Assembly (NCBI RefSeq): GCF_025630775.1 | Contig: NZ_JAOSZE010000022.1 | Coordinates: 103,703-167,702 of the forward strand | Origin: Actinoplanes sp. KI2 | Lineage (GTDB): Bacteria > Actinomycetota > Actinomycetes > Mycobacteriales > Micromonosporaceae | Length of the DNA: 64,000 bases | Reading direction: 5' to 3' | In this document: piece by piece, positions 47,989 to 56,462 of the stretch | Layout: every line of letters begins with the position of its first letter | Position numbering within the stretch: the first letter of the stretch is position 1 | Notes under the pieces: generated by a model | What the model was told of the DNA's origin: nothing | The model's database searches: none | What the model saw: only the letters and a program-made list of their open reading frames with translations | Program-made: the position numbers and the translations under genes

Positions 47989-48666
47989 GTGACTTCGCTG
48001 GAGCCTGAAACCCCGCCATTCATCGACGGCGACATCCCGGTCACCGAGGTGATCTCGGTGGCGCCGGGGGCACCGGTGTTCGTGGACACCACCGGACGCC
48101 GCAGCCGGCTGCTGCGCCGACTCGCGTACGGGTTCGGCGCCCTGGTGATGCTCTACGGTGGCCTGATCAGCGTGAGCCTGGTCGGCGGCCCGGTGCCGTC
48201 CAGCGCCGTGCTGCCGCTGCCCGGCCTCGAGCCCGCGGGCGACACCGGCGAGAAGCGGCCGGCCCCGCCCAGCCCCGCGCCGGCCCCGACGCCCAGCCTC
48301 TCGCCGAAGCCGGTGCTTGTCGTCGACGCGCTGCCGCCGCGCGGGAACACCTCGGCGCCCGGGCTCGAGGCCGCCAAGGTCACGTCGGCGACCGCCCGGC
48401 CGGTCACCAAGCCGACCGCGACCAAGAAACCGGCCCCGACCGTCCCGCCGAAGCCGGTCCCCTCCGCAAGCCGGCCGGTGGAGTCGACGACCGCGCCCAC
48501 CACACCGGCCACCACCACGCCGACCACGACGCCGACGAGTCCGACGTCGCCGCCCACCGGCGGGCAGGGCGGCGGCGAGGGTACGCCGATCGCATCCGCC
48601 AAGGCCGCGGCCGCGGCGCCCACCAGCGATCTGCCCGAGGCCAGGCCGGCCGAGGTCGAGGCGTGA
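47989..48666 (+). CDS. Membrane-anchored Pro/Thr-rich protein preceding the glycan synthase
   Basis: A 225-residue protein with a short cytoplasmic N-terminus, one membrane helix at about residues 45-66 (FGALVMLYGGLISVSLVGG), then about 150 residues of Pro/Thr/Ser/Ala-rich, presumably extracellular sequence (TTAPTTPATTTPTTTPTSPT). No folded domain is visible. It overlaps the next gene by 4 bp (GTGA), so the two are likely coupled. It could act as a spacer or accessory subunit of the synthase; function not known. The Thr-rich tail is a possible O-mannosylation substrate of the neighbouring Pmt. Confidence 0.8.
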   Translation: MTSLEPETPPFIDGDIPVTEVISVAPGAPVFVDTTGRRSRLLRRLAYGFGALVMLYGGLISVSLVGGPVPSSAVLPLPGLEPAGDTGEKRPAPPSPAPAPTPSLSPKPVLVVDALPPRGNTSAPGLEAAKVTSATARPVTKPTATKKPAPTVPPKPVPSASRPVESTTAPTTPATTTPTTTPTSPTSPPTGGQGGGEGTPIASAKAAAAAPTSDLPEARPAEVEA

Positions 48667-51044
48667 GCAGCCGCAAACGCCGCCGGGTGCTGCCACCACC
48701 CCGGGTCGCGCTCGCCACCCTGCTGGTGGTGATCTTCGTCAGTGTGCTGGTCGTGCAGGCGTACGTGAACTCGGAGTTCACGAGCGACCACGTCGAGTCC
48801 GAGGTCGGCGACCAGGACGGCGTCCCGCTGTCGATCCGGGGCGGCGGGCCGGTCATCAACACCACCGGCGGCCAGCAGAGCAGCAGCCGGATGCCGCCGC
48901 GCACCATCGCGCTGACCTTCGACGACGGCCCCGACCCGACCTGGACCCCGAAGGTGCTCCAGGTGCTGGCCGAGAACGACGCGCACGCCACCTTCTTCGT
49001 GGTCGGCTCCGAGGTGGCCCGCCACCCGGCGCTCACCCGGGAGATCACCAAGGACGGCAACGAGCTCGGCGTGCACACCTTCACCCACCCGAACATGCAG
49101 CGGGTCGCGCCCTGGCGGCGCACCCTCGAGCTGTCCCAGACCCAGGTCGTGATCGCCCGCGCCACCGGCGTGCACACCAACCTGGTCCGGTTCCCGTACT
49201 CGTCGAAGGCCGACGCGATCGACGACACGAACTGGAAGCTGGTCAAGGAGGTCGGCGAGCAGGGCTACCTGACCGTGGTCAACGACATGGACAGCGAGGA
49301 CTGGCAGCGACCCGGCGTACCGCAGATCATCCGGAACGCGAGCCCGCCCGGCGAGACCCCGGCGGTGATCCTGTTCCACGACGCCGGCGGCGATCGCTCG
49401 CAGACCGTGGCGGCGCTGCGCACGTTCATCCCGATGATGAAGGCCCGGGGCTACGCCTTCACGACGATCACCGAGGGGCTCAACCAGACGATCGCGGAGC
49501 GCAATCAGGTCGCGGGCGCGACGCAGGTGCCGCTGCTGGCCGAGAACCCGCCGGCCCCGCGCAGCGACGTGTGGCGCGGCGCCGCCGTGATCGGCACCGT
49601 GCGGCTGGCGGACGGGATGCTCTGGCTCATCGCCGGGCTGTTCCTGGTGGTCGGTTCGCTGACCATCGGGCGTACCGGGTTGTTGTTGCTGCTCGCCAGC
49701 CGGCACGTGCGGCAGCGCCGCCGACCCGGCTGGACCTGGGGTCCGGAGGTGACCGACCCGGTCTCGGTGATCGTGCCCGCGTACAACGAGAAGGAGGGCA
49801 TCGAGGCGGCGGTGCGCTCGCTGGCCGGCGGCGACCATCCCGGCGGGATCGAGGTGGTGGTGGTCGACGACGGCTCCACCGACGGGACGGCCGCCCTGGT
49901 CGAGCGGATGGGGCTGCCCAACGTACGGGTGGTGCGGGTGCCCAACGGCGGCAAGTCGAACGCGCTGAACATCGGCATCGCGCTGGCGAGGAACGAGCTG
50001 ATCGTCACCGTCGACGGCGACACCGTCTTCGAGACCGACTCGATCCGGATGCTGGTGCAGGCGTTCGCCGACCCGTCGGTGGGCGCGGTCGCCGGCAACG
50101 TCAAGGTCGGCAACCGGGGAAAGATGGTCGCCGCCTGGCAGCACATCGAGTACGTGGTCGGCTTCAACCTCGACCGCCGCCTGTACGAGGTGCTGAACTG
50201 CATGCCGACCGTGCCGGGCGCGATCGGCGCGTTCCGCCGCAAGGCCCTCGCCGACGTCGGCGGGATCAGCGACGAGACGCTGGCCGAGGACACCGACGTG
50301 ACGATGGCGCTGTGCCGGGCCGGCTGGCGGGTGGTGTACGAGGAGCGCGCCCGGGCGTGGACCGAGGCGCCGGCCACCCTGGAGCAGCTGTACCGGCAGC
50401 GCTACCGGTGGAGCTACGGAACGATGCAGGCGATGTGGAAGCACCGCCGCTCGCTGTTCGACCACGGCCCGTCCGGCCGGTTCGGCCGGGTGGGGCTGCC
50501 GTTCCTGGCCCTGTTCGGGGTGCTGCTGCCGATGCTCGCCCCGGTCGTCGACATCCTGCTGCTGTACGGCCTGGTGTTCTGGGCGCTGGAGAAGACGCTG
50601 ATCGCCTGGGGCGGGATGCTGGCACTGCAACTGTTCACCGCGGCGGTGGCGTTCCGCTTCGATCGGGAGTCGCTGCGTCCGCTGTGGCGGCTGCCGCTGC
50701 AGCAGTTCGCCTACCGGCAGCTGATGTACCTGGTGCTGATGCAGTCGGCGACAACCGCGCTGACCGGCGGCCGGCTGCGCTGGCACAAGCTGCAGCGGGC
50801 CGGGCTGGGGCCGCGTTCCGAGCTGGCCCCGCCGCTCGCCCGGGTCGCCCTGGAGTGGGAGCCGGTGGCGCCGGCCGTGGACACCTGGCCGTCGACGATC
50901 GGCCAGGACCGGCCGTCGCTGCACCCGGCGGCCGGACGCGCCACGACGACGCCCGTACCGGTGCAGACGCGGTCCGATCCCGAAGACCTCCCGTCAGCCG
51001 GCTCGCCCCCGGGTGGCGGCTCCGGCCCGGTCTACTCCGGGTGA
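48663..51044 (+). CDS. Fused polysaccharide deacetylase and family-2 glycosyltransferase
   Basis: One 793-residue membrane protein combining two activities. After one N-terminal membrane helix comes a NodB-type deacetylase domain at about 80-270 (TFDDGPDPTWTP, GVHTFTHPNM, and FPYSSKADAIDD). Two helices at about 310-340 lead to a processive GT2 domain with VIVPAYNEKEGIEA, VVVDDGSTDG, TVDGDTVFE, LAEDTDVTM and RQRYRWSYG (the Q-x-x-R-W motif), then more membrane helices and a Pro-rich tail. This fits a poly-beta-1,4- or 1,6-GlcNAc (chitin- or PNAG-like) synthase that also deacetylates its product outside. Polymer identity is not shown. GTG start. Confidence 0.88.
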   Translation: MSSRKRRRVLPPPRVALATLLVVIFVSVLVVQAYVNSEFTSDHVESEVGDQDGVPLSIRGGGPVINTTGGQQSSSRMPPRTIALTFDDGPDPTWTPKVLQVLAENDAHATFFVVGSEVARHPALTREITKDGNELGVHTFTHPNMQRVAPWRRTLELSQTQVVIARATGVHTNLVRFPYSSKADAIDDTNWKLVKEVGEQGYLTVVNDMDSEDWQRPGVPQIIRNASPPGETPAVILFHDAGGDRSQTVAALRTFIPMMKARGYAFTTITEGLNQTIAERNQVAGATQVPLLAENPPAPRSDVWRGAAVIGTVRLADGMLWLIAGLFLVVGSLTIGRTGLLLLLASRHVRQRRRPGWTWGPEVTDPVSVIVPAYNEKEGIEAAVRSLAGGDHPGGIEVVVVDDGSTDGTAALVERMGLPNVRVVRVPNGGKSNALNIGIALARNELIVTVDGDTVFETDSIRMLVQAFADPSVGAVAGNVKVGNRGKMVAAWQHIEYVVGFNLDRRLYEVLNCMPTVPGAIGAFRRKALADVGGISDETLAEDTDVTMALCRAGWRVVYEERARAWTEAPATLEQLYRQRYRWSYGTMQAMWKHRRSLFDHGPSGRFGRVGLPFLALFGVLLPMLAPVVDILLLYGLVFWALEKTLIAWGGMLALQLFTAAVAFRFDRESLRPLWRLPLQQFAYRQLMYLVLMQSATTALTGGRLRWHKLQRAGLGPRSELAPPLARVALEWEPVAPAVDTWPSTIGQDRPSLHPAAGRATTTPVPVQTRSDPEDLPSAGSPPGGGSGPVYSG

Positions 51045-51052
51045 CGAGGGGT

Positions 51053-51087
51053 CCGTACCCGTCCGTCCTGCAGCCGGACGGGTACGG
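51053..51087. terminator. Bidirectional terminator between convergent genes
   Basis: Perfect 13-bp arms (CCGTACCCGTCCG and CGGACGGGTACGG) with a 9-nt loop, starting 8 bp after the glycan synthase stop and 19 bp before the end of the convergent GAF-kinase gene. Confidence 0.9.
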
Positions 51088-51105
51088 GCTCCTTGGGCAA
51101 GCTTT

Positions 51106-52350
51106 CTAGGCCGCCATCAGGTCGGCGATCTGGGCCGGCGAGGTGGGCTCCGCGAACGGGAAGACCAAGTGCAGCGAGGTGCCGTCGCCGGGCCGGTCGG
51201 AGAGCGCGACCGTGGCGTGGTGCGCGTCCAGGATCTTCTTGGCCACGGCCAGGCCGCGGTCCGGGCCGGGGATCTCCGACGGGTTCGCGATCGCACCGTA
51301 GAAGAGGTGCGGGAACAGTTCGGGGCGCATGCCGTCGGGCAGGTCCATGTCGTCGAGGCGGACGGCCGGGCCCGACTCGATCTCGGTGCCGACCCGTACC
51401 CGGCCGCCGGACGGCGTGTACTTCACGGCCGCGAACAGCAGGTGGGTGAGGACCTGCTCGAGGCGTACCGGATCGGCGATGATCGGCAGCGCCGTGCCGC
51501 CGGCCTGGTTGAGGATCCAGATCTGCTTGGTCGCCGCGATCGGCCGCACCGACTCGACTGCCCGCTGGGTGATCCGGGTCAGATCGATCTGCCGCATGTG
51601 CAGGCTCTCGCTGCCGATCCCGGCCTCGGCCATCGTGGTCAGATGCTGCACCAGGTCGAGGAAGCCGCGGATGTGCCCGGCGGTGGCCCGGCCGACCAGC
51701 TCGGCCATCTCGACGTCGTGGAACCCGGTGCTGCCCAGCTTGTCGAGGTACGCCGAGATCAGCCGCAGCGGCGCCCGCAGGTCCCCGCCGACCAGGCCGG
51801 CCAGGTCGTCCTTGCGCCGCTCCAGCTCCTGCAGCCGGGCCGTGGTGTTGGCCAGCGCGATGGCGTGCCGGCGCATCTCCATCTGGGTGGTGACCTGCCG
51901 AGCCAGCGCGCGCAGCGCCTGCACCTGCTCGTTGTCGAGATGGCGCGGCCGGTTGTCGAACACGCAGAGCGTGCCGAGCGCGTACCCCTCGGTGGTGATC
52001 AGTGGAGCGCCGGCGTAGAACCGGATGCCGCCCTCCATGTCGACCGACGGGTTGTCCGCGAAGCGGGAGTCCGTGGCAGCGTCCGGGACGACGAGCAGAT
52101 CGCGGCCGAGGATCGCGTGCGCGCTGAAGGATTGGTCGCGCGGGGTTTCGGTGAGGTCGGTGCCGACCCGCGCCTTGAACCACTGCCGATCGGTGTCAAC
52201 CAGGGTGACCAGGGACATCGGCGCGTCGCACACCTTCGCGGCGAGCGTCGCGATGTCGTCGAAGTCCTGCTCCGGGGCGCTGTCGAGGATGTCGAGCGAG
52301 TAGAGGGCAGCGAGACGATCGGTTTCGTTGTCGGGCAGGGGAGCTTTCAT
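51106..52350 (-). CDS. GAF-domain histidine-kinase-like protein with degenerate kinase core
   Basis: A 414-residue soluble protein with an N-terminal GAF domain (about 25-165, including RQWFKARVGTDLTETPRDQS) joined by a coiled coil to a kinase-like region. The normal S-H-E-L-R-T-P-L box reads GGDLRAPLRLI, so the phospho-accepting His is missing. The N-box (usually N...NA.K.T) reads HLLFAAVKYTP, lacking its Asn residues, and the G1 box is not recognisable, although a final GDGTSLHLVFPF remains. It is therefore probably a pseudokinase acting as a sensor or scaffold rather than an active kinase. Convergent with the glycan synthase. Confidence 0.85.
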   Translation of the reverse strand: MKAPLPDNETDRLAALYSLDILDSAPEQDFDDIATLAAKVCDAPMSLVTLVDTDRQWFKARVGTDLTETPRDQSFSAHAILGRDLLVVPDAATDSRFADNPSVDMEGGIRFYAGAPLITTEGYALGTLCVFDNRPRHLDNEQVQALRALARQVTTQMEMRRHAIALANTTARLQELERRKDDLAGLVGGDLRAPLRLISAYLDKLGSTGFHDVEMAELVGRATAGHIRGFLDLVQHLTTMAEAGIGSESLHMRQIDLTRITQRAVESVRPIAATKQIWILNQAGGTALPIIADPVRLEQVLTHLLFAAVKYTPSGGRVRVGTEIESGPAVRLDDMDLPDGMRPELFPHLFYGAIANPSEIPGPDRGLAVAKKILDAHHATVALSDRPGDGTSLHLVFPFAEPTSPAQIADLMAA

Positions 52351-52409
52351 GCGTCACCTCCGAAGACTTGGCTTCAGAGATACCACCCGAAAGTAGCATT
52401 TTTCGGGTT

Positions 52410-53279
52410 TCACCCAACAAAAAGGTCTGAGGTCTGTCCTTTTCCGGTGAGTGAGTGCTCGGCGACCGGCCAGCCGAGCAGCGTCCGCAGCTCCTCCGGC
52501 CCGGCCAGCTCGTCGGCGCCCAACTCGGCCCGGGCGCTCCGGTAGCCGGCCGCCACGTCCGGGTCGTAGCCGTAGACCTCGGGCCACTGCCGGTGCAGGC
52601 GCGGCTCGCCGCCGAAGGTCATGTCGCCGTTCTCCAGCACCATCGGGTCGCCGTAGACCGCGCTCTGGCAGCCGGCCAGCAGGCCGTACCAGATCGCGCT
52701 GCACAGCCGGTTGGAGACCACGCGGCGGTGCCGGCGCAGCTCGGCCAGCTGGCGCACCAGGAAATCGCGGTCGTGGTCGCGCCACCAGAAGCCACGGTAG
52801 CCGTGGCAGATCACCCGGAAGCCGGCGTCCTCGTACAGCCGGCGGATCGCCCGCACCCGGTGCTCGTTCCAGTACAGGCAGACGGTGATCGGGCCGGACT
52901 CGTGCGCCTTGATCTCGTCGATCAGCCGCCGGTGGTCGCCCATCACCTCCTGCCCCTCCCAGCCGTGGAACGGGTAGAAGATCGTGCCCTCGCGCCGCAG
53001 GTCGGCCGGTTCCGGCTCCAATTCCAGCAGGTACGCGAACGGGGAGCCGACCACCACGGCGTTGCGCCGCCCCTGCGACCAGGCCCGGCGGCGCACCTGC
53101 TCGGACCAGATCAGCAGCGGACTGCCGTCGACGAACGGCACGCCCGGGGCCATGCCGTCACCGATGTTCCACCCGTGCTGCAGGTAGCCCTTGATCCGCG
53201 GCGGGTGCAGCGGGTCGGGCAGCTCGCAGTACCGGGCCAGCACGTGGGCGTGCCCGTAGTAGTAGTTCGCGTGATGCAT
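52410..53279 (-). CDS. Unknown protein in a glycan-type cluster
   Basis: A 289-residue soluble protein with HANYYYGHAHVLARYCELPD at the N-terminus, then IKGYLQHGWNIGDG, VVVGSPFAYLLEL, YWNEHRVRAIRRLYEDAGFR and SNRLCSAIWYGLLAGCQSAV. The layout (two Rossmann-like halves, a YLQHG turn) resembles glycosyltransferase-like proteins of surface glycan clusters, but no defining motif is secure. ATG at 53279 follows GTGAGGGT; the longer frame to 53402 crosses the divergent promoter. It is divergent from the aldo/keto reductase gene, 112 bp away. Confidence 0.7.
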   Translation of the reverse strand: MHHANYYYGHAHVLARYCELPDPLHPPRIKGYLQHGWNIGDGMAPGVPFVDGSPLLIWSEQVRRRAWSQGRRNAVVVGSPFAYLLELEPEPADLRREGTIFYPFHGWEGQEVMGDHRRLIDEIKAHESGPITVCLYWNEHRVRAIRRLYEDAGFRVICHGYRGFWWRDHDRDFLVRQLAELRRHRRVVSNRLCSAIWYGLLAGCQSAVYGDPMVLENGDMTFGGEPRLHRQWPEVYGYDPDVAAGYRSARAELGADELAGPEELRTLLGWPVAEHSLTGKGQTSDLFVG

Positions 53280-53391
53280 ACCCTCACCGACCCCGGTATC
53301 CCGTCGGAAAACCGAGCGGTTACGTTCGGTCCCGGCGTTGGATGGTACCGGGTCCGCCCAGGTGGACCACGACGGAACGGAAGCGCGAGCG

Positions 53392-54264
53392 ATGAGGATC
53401 AATGAGCGCGGTGGCTACCGCCAGTCCGCGCTGGTGCTCGGCACCGCCCAGCTCGGCGGCGCGTACGGCATCGCCAACCGCACCGGCGTGCCCGGCCCGG
53501 CGGCGATCGCCCGGATTCTCGCTACCGCGCGCGAGCTGGGCGTCACCCACCTCGACACGGCCCGCGCGTACGGCGAGAGCGAGCAGCGGATCGGCGCCGT
53601 CGAGCACGGCCTCTCGGTGATCACCAAGGTGGCACCCGGCGGCCCGGTGCGCGCCAGCGTCGACGCCAGCCGCGCGGCCCTGCGCCCGGCCGGCCCGCTG
53701 ACCATCCTGCTGCACCGCGCGGCCGACGCCGAGGACTGCTGGACCGAGCTGCGCCACTGCCTGGAGACCGGCGAGGCGGACCGGATCGGCGTCTCGGTGC
53801 AGTCGCCGGACGAGCTGCGCCGGGCGCTGGAGCTGCCCGGCCTCGGCTACGTCCAGCTGCCGTGCAACATCCTCGACCGGCGCTGGCTCGACGTGGACCT
53901 GAGCGGACGGCCCGATCTCGTGGTGACGGTGCGCAGCGCGTACCTGCAAGGTCTGCTCGTCGCCGGCACCGCGGTGCCCTGGCCGAACCTGCCCGACCCG
54001 GACCGCGACGCGGTGGTCGCGACCCTGGACAAGCTCGCGGCCGACCTCGGCCGCGAGGGCCGCGCCGATCTCTGCCTCGCCTACCTGCTGTCGCTGCCGT
54101 GGGTGACCTCGCTGGTGGTGGGCGCGGAGACCGAGGAGCAACTGCGGGCGAACGCGGCGCTGATCGACCGCGAGCCGCTGACCGAGACCGAGCGTGAGCG
54201 GGTGCTGGGCACGCTGCCCGAGATGCCGGTGGAGCTGCTCGACCCGAGCCGGTGGTCGAAGTGA
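53392..54264 (+). CDS. Aldo/keto reductase
   Basis: An NAD(P)H-dependent reductase of 290 residues. The (alpha/beta)8 barrel motifs are SALVLGTAQLGGAYGIANRT at the N-terminus, DTARAYGESEQRIG with catalytic Asp and Tyr, VITKVAPG with Lys, and LLHRAADA with His; the late SLVVGAETEEQLRAN is the usual cofactor-binding end. Relatives of this subgroup occur in polysaccharide and nonulosonic-acid clusters. ATG 53392 follows GGAAGCGCGAG. Its stop overlaps the next gene's GTG (GTGA). Confidence 0.88.
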   Translation: MRINERGGYRQSALVLGTAQLGGAYGIANRTGVPGPAAIARILATARELGVTHLDTARAYGESEQRIGAVEHGLSVITKVAPGGPVRASVDASRAALRPAGPLTILLHRAADAEDCWTELRHCLETGEADRIGVSVQSPDELRRALELPGLGYVQLPCNILDRRWLDVDLSGRPDLVVTVRSAYLQGLLVAGTAVPWPNLPDPDRDAVVATLDKLAADLGREGRADLCLAYLLSLPWVTSLVVGAETEEQLRANAALIDREPLTETERERVLGTLPEMPVELLDPSRWSK

Positions 54265-55037
54265 CCACTCTCGACGAACTCTTCGGCCTGCGCGGCAAGG
54301 TCGCGGTGGTCACCGGCGCGACCGGCCGGCTCGGCCCGGTGATGGCCGAGGCGCTGGCCGGCGCCGGGGCCACGGTCTGGCTGGTCGGCCGCGACCAGTC
54401 CAAGTTGGACGCGCTCGCGGCGGAGCTCGGCTGTCGCGCCGCCCGCTGCGACGTAACCGTCGACGAGGATGTGGCCGCGCTCGGCGAGACGCTGCGGCGC
54501 GACGGCGGCCGGCTCGACGTCCTGGTGCACAACGCCCACGTCGGCCGGGGCGGCTCGCTGCGATCCGCCAAGCCGGCCGACTATCTGGCGGCGGCCGATC
54601 TCGCCCTGGCCGCCTTCCAGCGCCTGCTCGACGCGACCCGCGACCTGCTGGTCGCCGCGGCCGCCGACAGCTCCCCCGCGGTGATCGCGGTGGCGTCGAT
54701 GTACGGCGTGGTCAGCCCCAAGCCACACCTGTACTCGACGCCCGAGGCCGGCAACCCGCCGTACTACGGCGCGGTCAAGGCCGGTCTGATCCAGCTCGCC
54801 CGGTACGCCGCGGTCGAGCTCGGCCCCGCCGGGGTACGCGTCAACTGCGTCACCCCCGGCGCCTTCCCGGGCGGCGGCGAGCCGGAACTGCTCTCGCGGC
54901 TCGGCCGGCAGACCCCCCTGGGCCGGGTGGGCGATCCGGCGGAGATCGCCACCTCGGTGCTCTATCTGGCCTCGCCGCGCAGCAGCTACGTCACCGGCGC
55001 CAACGTCGTCGTCGACGGCGGCTGGACCGCCTGGTAG
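54261..55037 (+). CDS. Short-chain dehydrogenase/reductase
   Basis: A 258-residue SDR: VVTGATGRLGPVMAEALAGA (TGxxxGxG cofactor loop), LVHNAHVGRG, catalytic Ser in VASMYGVVS and YYGAVKAG (YxxxK), and the C-terminal NVVVDGGWTAW. GTG at 54261 overlaps the reductase stop, so the pair is translationally coupled; GTG at 54252 is an alternative start. Substrate is probably a sugar or sugar nucleotide, judged only from the neighbours. Confidence 0.88.
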   Translation: MTTLDELFGLRGKVAVVTGATGRLGPVMAEALAGAGATVWLVGRDQSKLDALAAELGCRAARCDVTVDEDVAALGETLRRDGGRLDVLVHNAHVGRGGSLRSAKPADYLAAADLALAAFQRLLDATRDLLVAAAADSSPAVIAVASMYGVVSPKPHLYSTPEAGNPPYYGAVKAGLIQLARYAAVELGPAGVRVNCVTPGAFPGGGEPELLSRLGRQTPLGRVGDPAEIATSVLYLASPRSSYVTGANVVVDGGWTAW

Positions 55038-55042
55038 CGACC

Positions 55043-55738
55043 CTAGGCGGCCGCGGTCACGTGGCAGGTCATCGACTCGTCGGCGTCCAGCAGCGTGCTC
55101 TGCTCGACCGCCTTCGTGTCACCGGCACCGATGTCGCGCACCAGCACGGTGTCCGCGTCGATCAGCTTGCCGTCCTTGTCGTCGTACTCGACCCGGATGG
55201 TCGCCGTCTGGGTGCTGGAGCCGTTGTTGTGCACCGAGAGCCCGACGGTGGCGACGCTGCCGCTGGATTGGCACTTGGTCACCTTGACGTCGAAGCCGCT
55301 CCCCGACGACGGCCAGAAGAAGTAGGCAAGGAGACCGACCACCGCCAAGGCGGCCGCGGCGATCGCCCATTTGGCGCCCGACCCGGACCGCTGCACCGGC
55401 GGCGGCTGATACCGGTTTTCCGAGGTCGACGCGTGATGCGTCGGCTGCCAGCCCTCGCCGGTCGGCAGGGCCTGCTGCGCGGGCGGTTCCCAGCCCGGGC
55501 GGGTCGGCAGCTGACGGGACTCGGACGCCCAGCCGGGCTGCTGCCCACCGTAGGAGGGTTGGCCGCCGTACGAGGGTTGGCCGCCGTAGGGCGGTTGCTG
55601 CTCGCCGGGGTAGGGCGGTTGCTGCTCGCTCGGGTGGTGCGGTTGCTGCTCGCTGGGGTAGCCCGGCCGTTGACCTCCGGGCGGAGACCACCGATCGGGC
55701 GACGGTGGGTAGTCCTGGGGCGGATTCGCGTAAGACAT
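55043..55738 (-). CDS. Single-pass membrane protein with Pro/Gln/Tyr repeat tail
   Basis: A 231-residue protein: a cytoplasmic N-terminus of about 125 residues with repeats such as PSEQQPHHPSEQQPPYPGEQ and SYGGQP, one membrane helix at about 133-153 (WAIAAAALAVVGLLAYFFW), and an extracellular domain of about 75 residues with two Cys (VTKCQSS, SMTCHV) that looks like an FxLYD/immunoglobulin-like beta domain. ATG at 55738 follows AAGGATGCTCG. Not assigned to a pathway. Confidence 0.8.
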   Translation of the reverse strand: MSYANPPQDYPPSPDRWSPPGGQRPGYPSEQQPHHPSEQQPPYPGEQQPPYGGQPSYGGQPSYGGQQPGWASESRQLPTRPGWEPPAQQALPTGEGWQPTHHASTSENRYQPPPVQRSGSGAKWAIAAAALAVVGLLAYFFWPSSGSGFDVKVTKCQSSGSVATVGLSVHNNGSSTQTATIRVEYDDKDGKLIDADTVLVRDIGAGDTKAVEQSTLLDADESMTCHVTAAA

Positions 55739-55823
55739 CGAGCATCCTTGCACGATGGGTGTGGGGGCGCTCACAGCCTGGCCTTCAAAACGATCCCCGT
55801 CGAGAGTCCGACCACAGACTCAT

Positions 55824-55852
55824 ATGATCGTCAAGAGAAACTAGATGATCGT
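55824..55852. promoter_or_regulatory. Direct repeat ATGATCGT, 21-bp spacing
   Basis: ATGATCGT at 55824-55831 and 55845-55852 are spaced exactly two helical turns apart, within an AT-richer stretch upstream of the membrane protein gene. This fits a dimer binding site, which is inference. Confidence 0.35.
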
Positions 55853-56043
55853 ATGAAGTCCACCAGCCCACCCGCCGCGAACCGCATTCGCCGGCAAGCC
55901 GGAAGCGGAAGCAGGACTACATCACGAAACCCACCAGTAACACAATCCCGGAGAGCAACCGCAAGCAAACGTATACGTAACCCCACCCGCCACCCGCTCG
56001 TTAGACCACGGCATTCAAGCGGACCGTCCCACCCACCAGGCAA

Positions 56044-56228
56044 GCGCAACCATCAGTCCCAGCGCGCCCACGGTGATGCAGCGCAACCATCAGTCCCAGC
56101 GCACCCACGGTGATGCAGCGCAACCATCAGTCCCAGCGCACCCACGGTGATGCAGCGCAACCATCAGTCCCAGCGCACCCACGGTGATGCAGCGCAACCA
56201 TCAGTCCCAGCGCACCCACGGTGATGCG
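56044..56228. repeat. Five tandem 37-bp repeats next to tRNA-Ala
   Basis: Five copies of a 37-bp unit starting GCGCAACCATCAGTCCCAGC and ending CACGGTGATGCA occupy 56044-56228, almost identical (one base differs in the first copy). They follow a gene-free stretch (55739-56043) and end just before the terminator at the 3' side of tRNA-Ala. Spacers are absent, so this is not a CRISPR. Confidence 0.95.
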
Positions 56229-56232
56229 GGGT

Positions 56233-56255
56233 CTCCGGGGGCTCGGCCCCCGGAG
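56233..56255 (-). terminator. Terminator downstream of tRNA-Ala
   Basis: Perfect 10-bp arms CTCCGGGGGC and GCCCCCGGAG with a TCG loop, 61 bp after the 3' end of the tRNA gene on its strand. Confidence 0.85.
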
Positions 56256-56315
56256 CAGATATGACGAGGCGACCAGGTTCGCGCTTCCCGCGAACACATG
56301 GCCGCCATCGACTCG

Positions 56316-56389
56316 TGGAGCTGAGGGGATTTGAACCCCTGACCCCCTCGATGCGAACGAGGTGCGCTACCAGTCTGCGCCACAGCCCC
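56316..56389 (-). tRNA. tRNA-Ala (anticodon CGC)
   Basis: A 74-nt cloverleaf: acceptor GGGGCTG/CAGCTCC with one G-T pair, D-arm, anticodon loop TTCGCAT in stem CCTCG/CGAGG, and T-arm AGGGG with TTCAAAT. Discriminator is A; CCA is not encoded. Confidence 0.95.
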
Positions 56390-56462
56390 TCGACGGGCGC
56401 TGCCCGTCGAACGGAGAAAGGCTAACAGGTCATCGGGTCCAGCCGCGAACCGCCCCCCGGCT

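Noticed and set aside
48153..50924. 923-codon minus-strand frame opposite the glycan synthase
   Set aside because: Antisense shadow: composition is dominated by His, Arg, Gln and Gly, and the plus strand has complete NodB and GT2 motifs.
56044..56228. Possible CRISPR array
   Set aside because: The 37-bp units are contiguous without unique spacers, and no cas gene is present.
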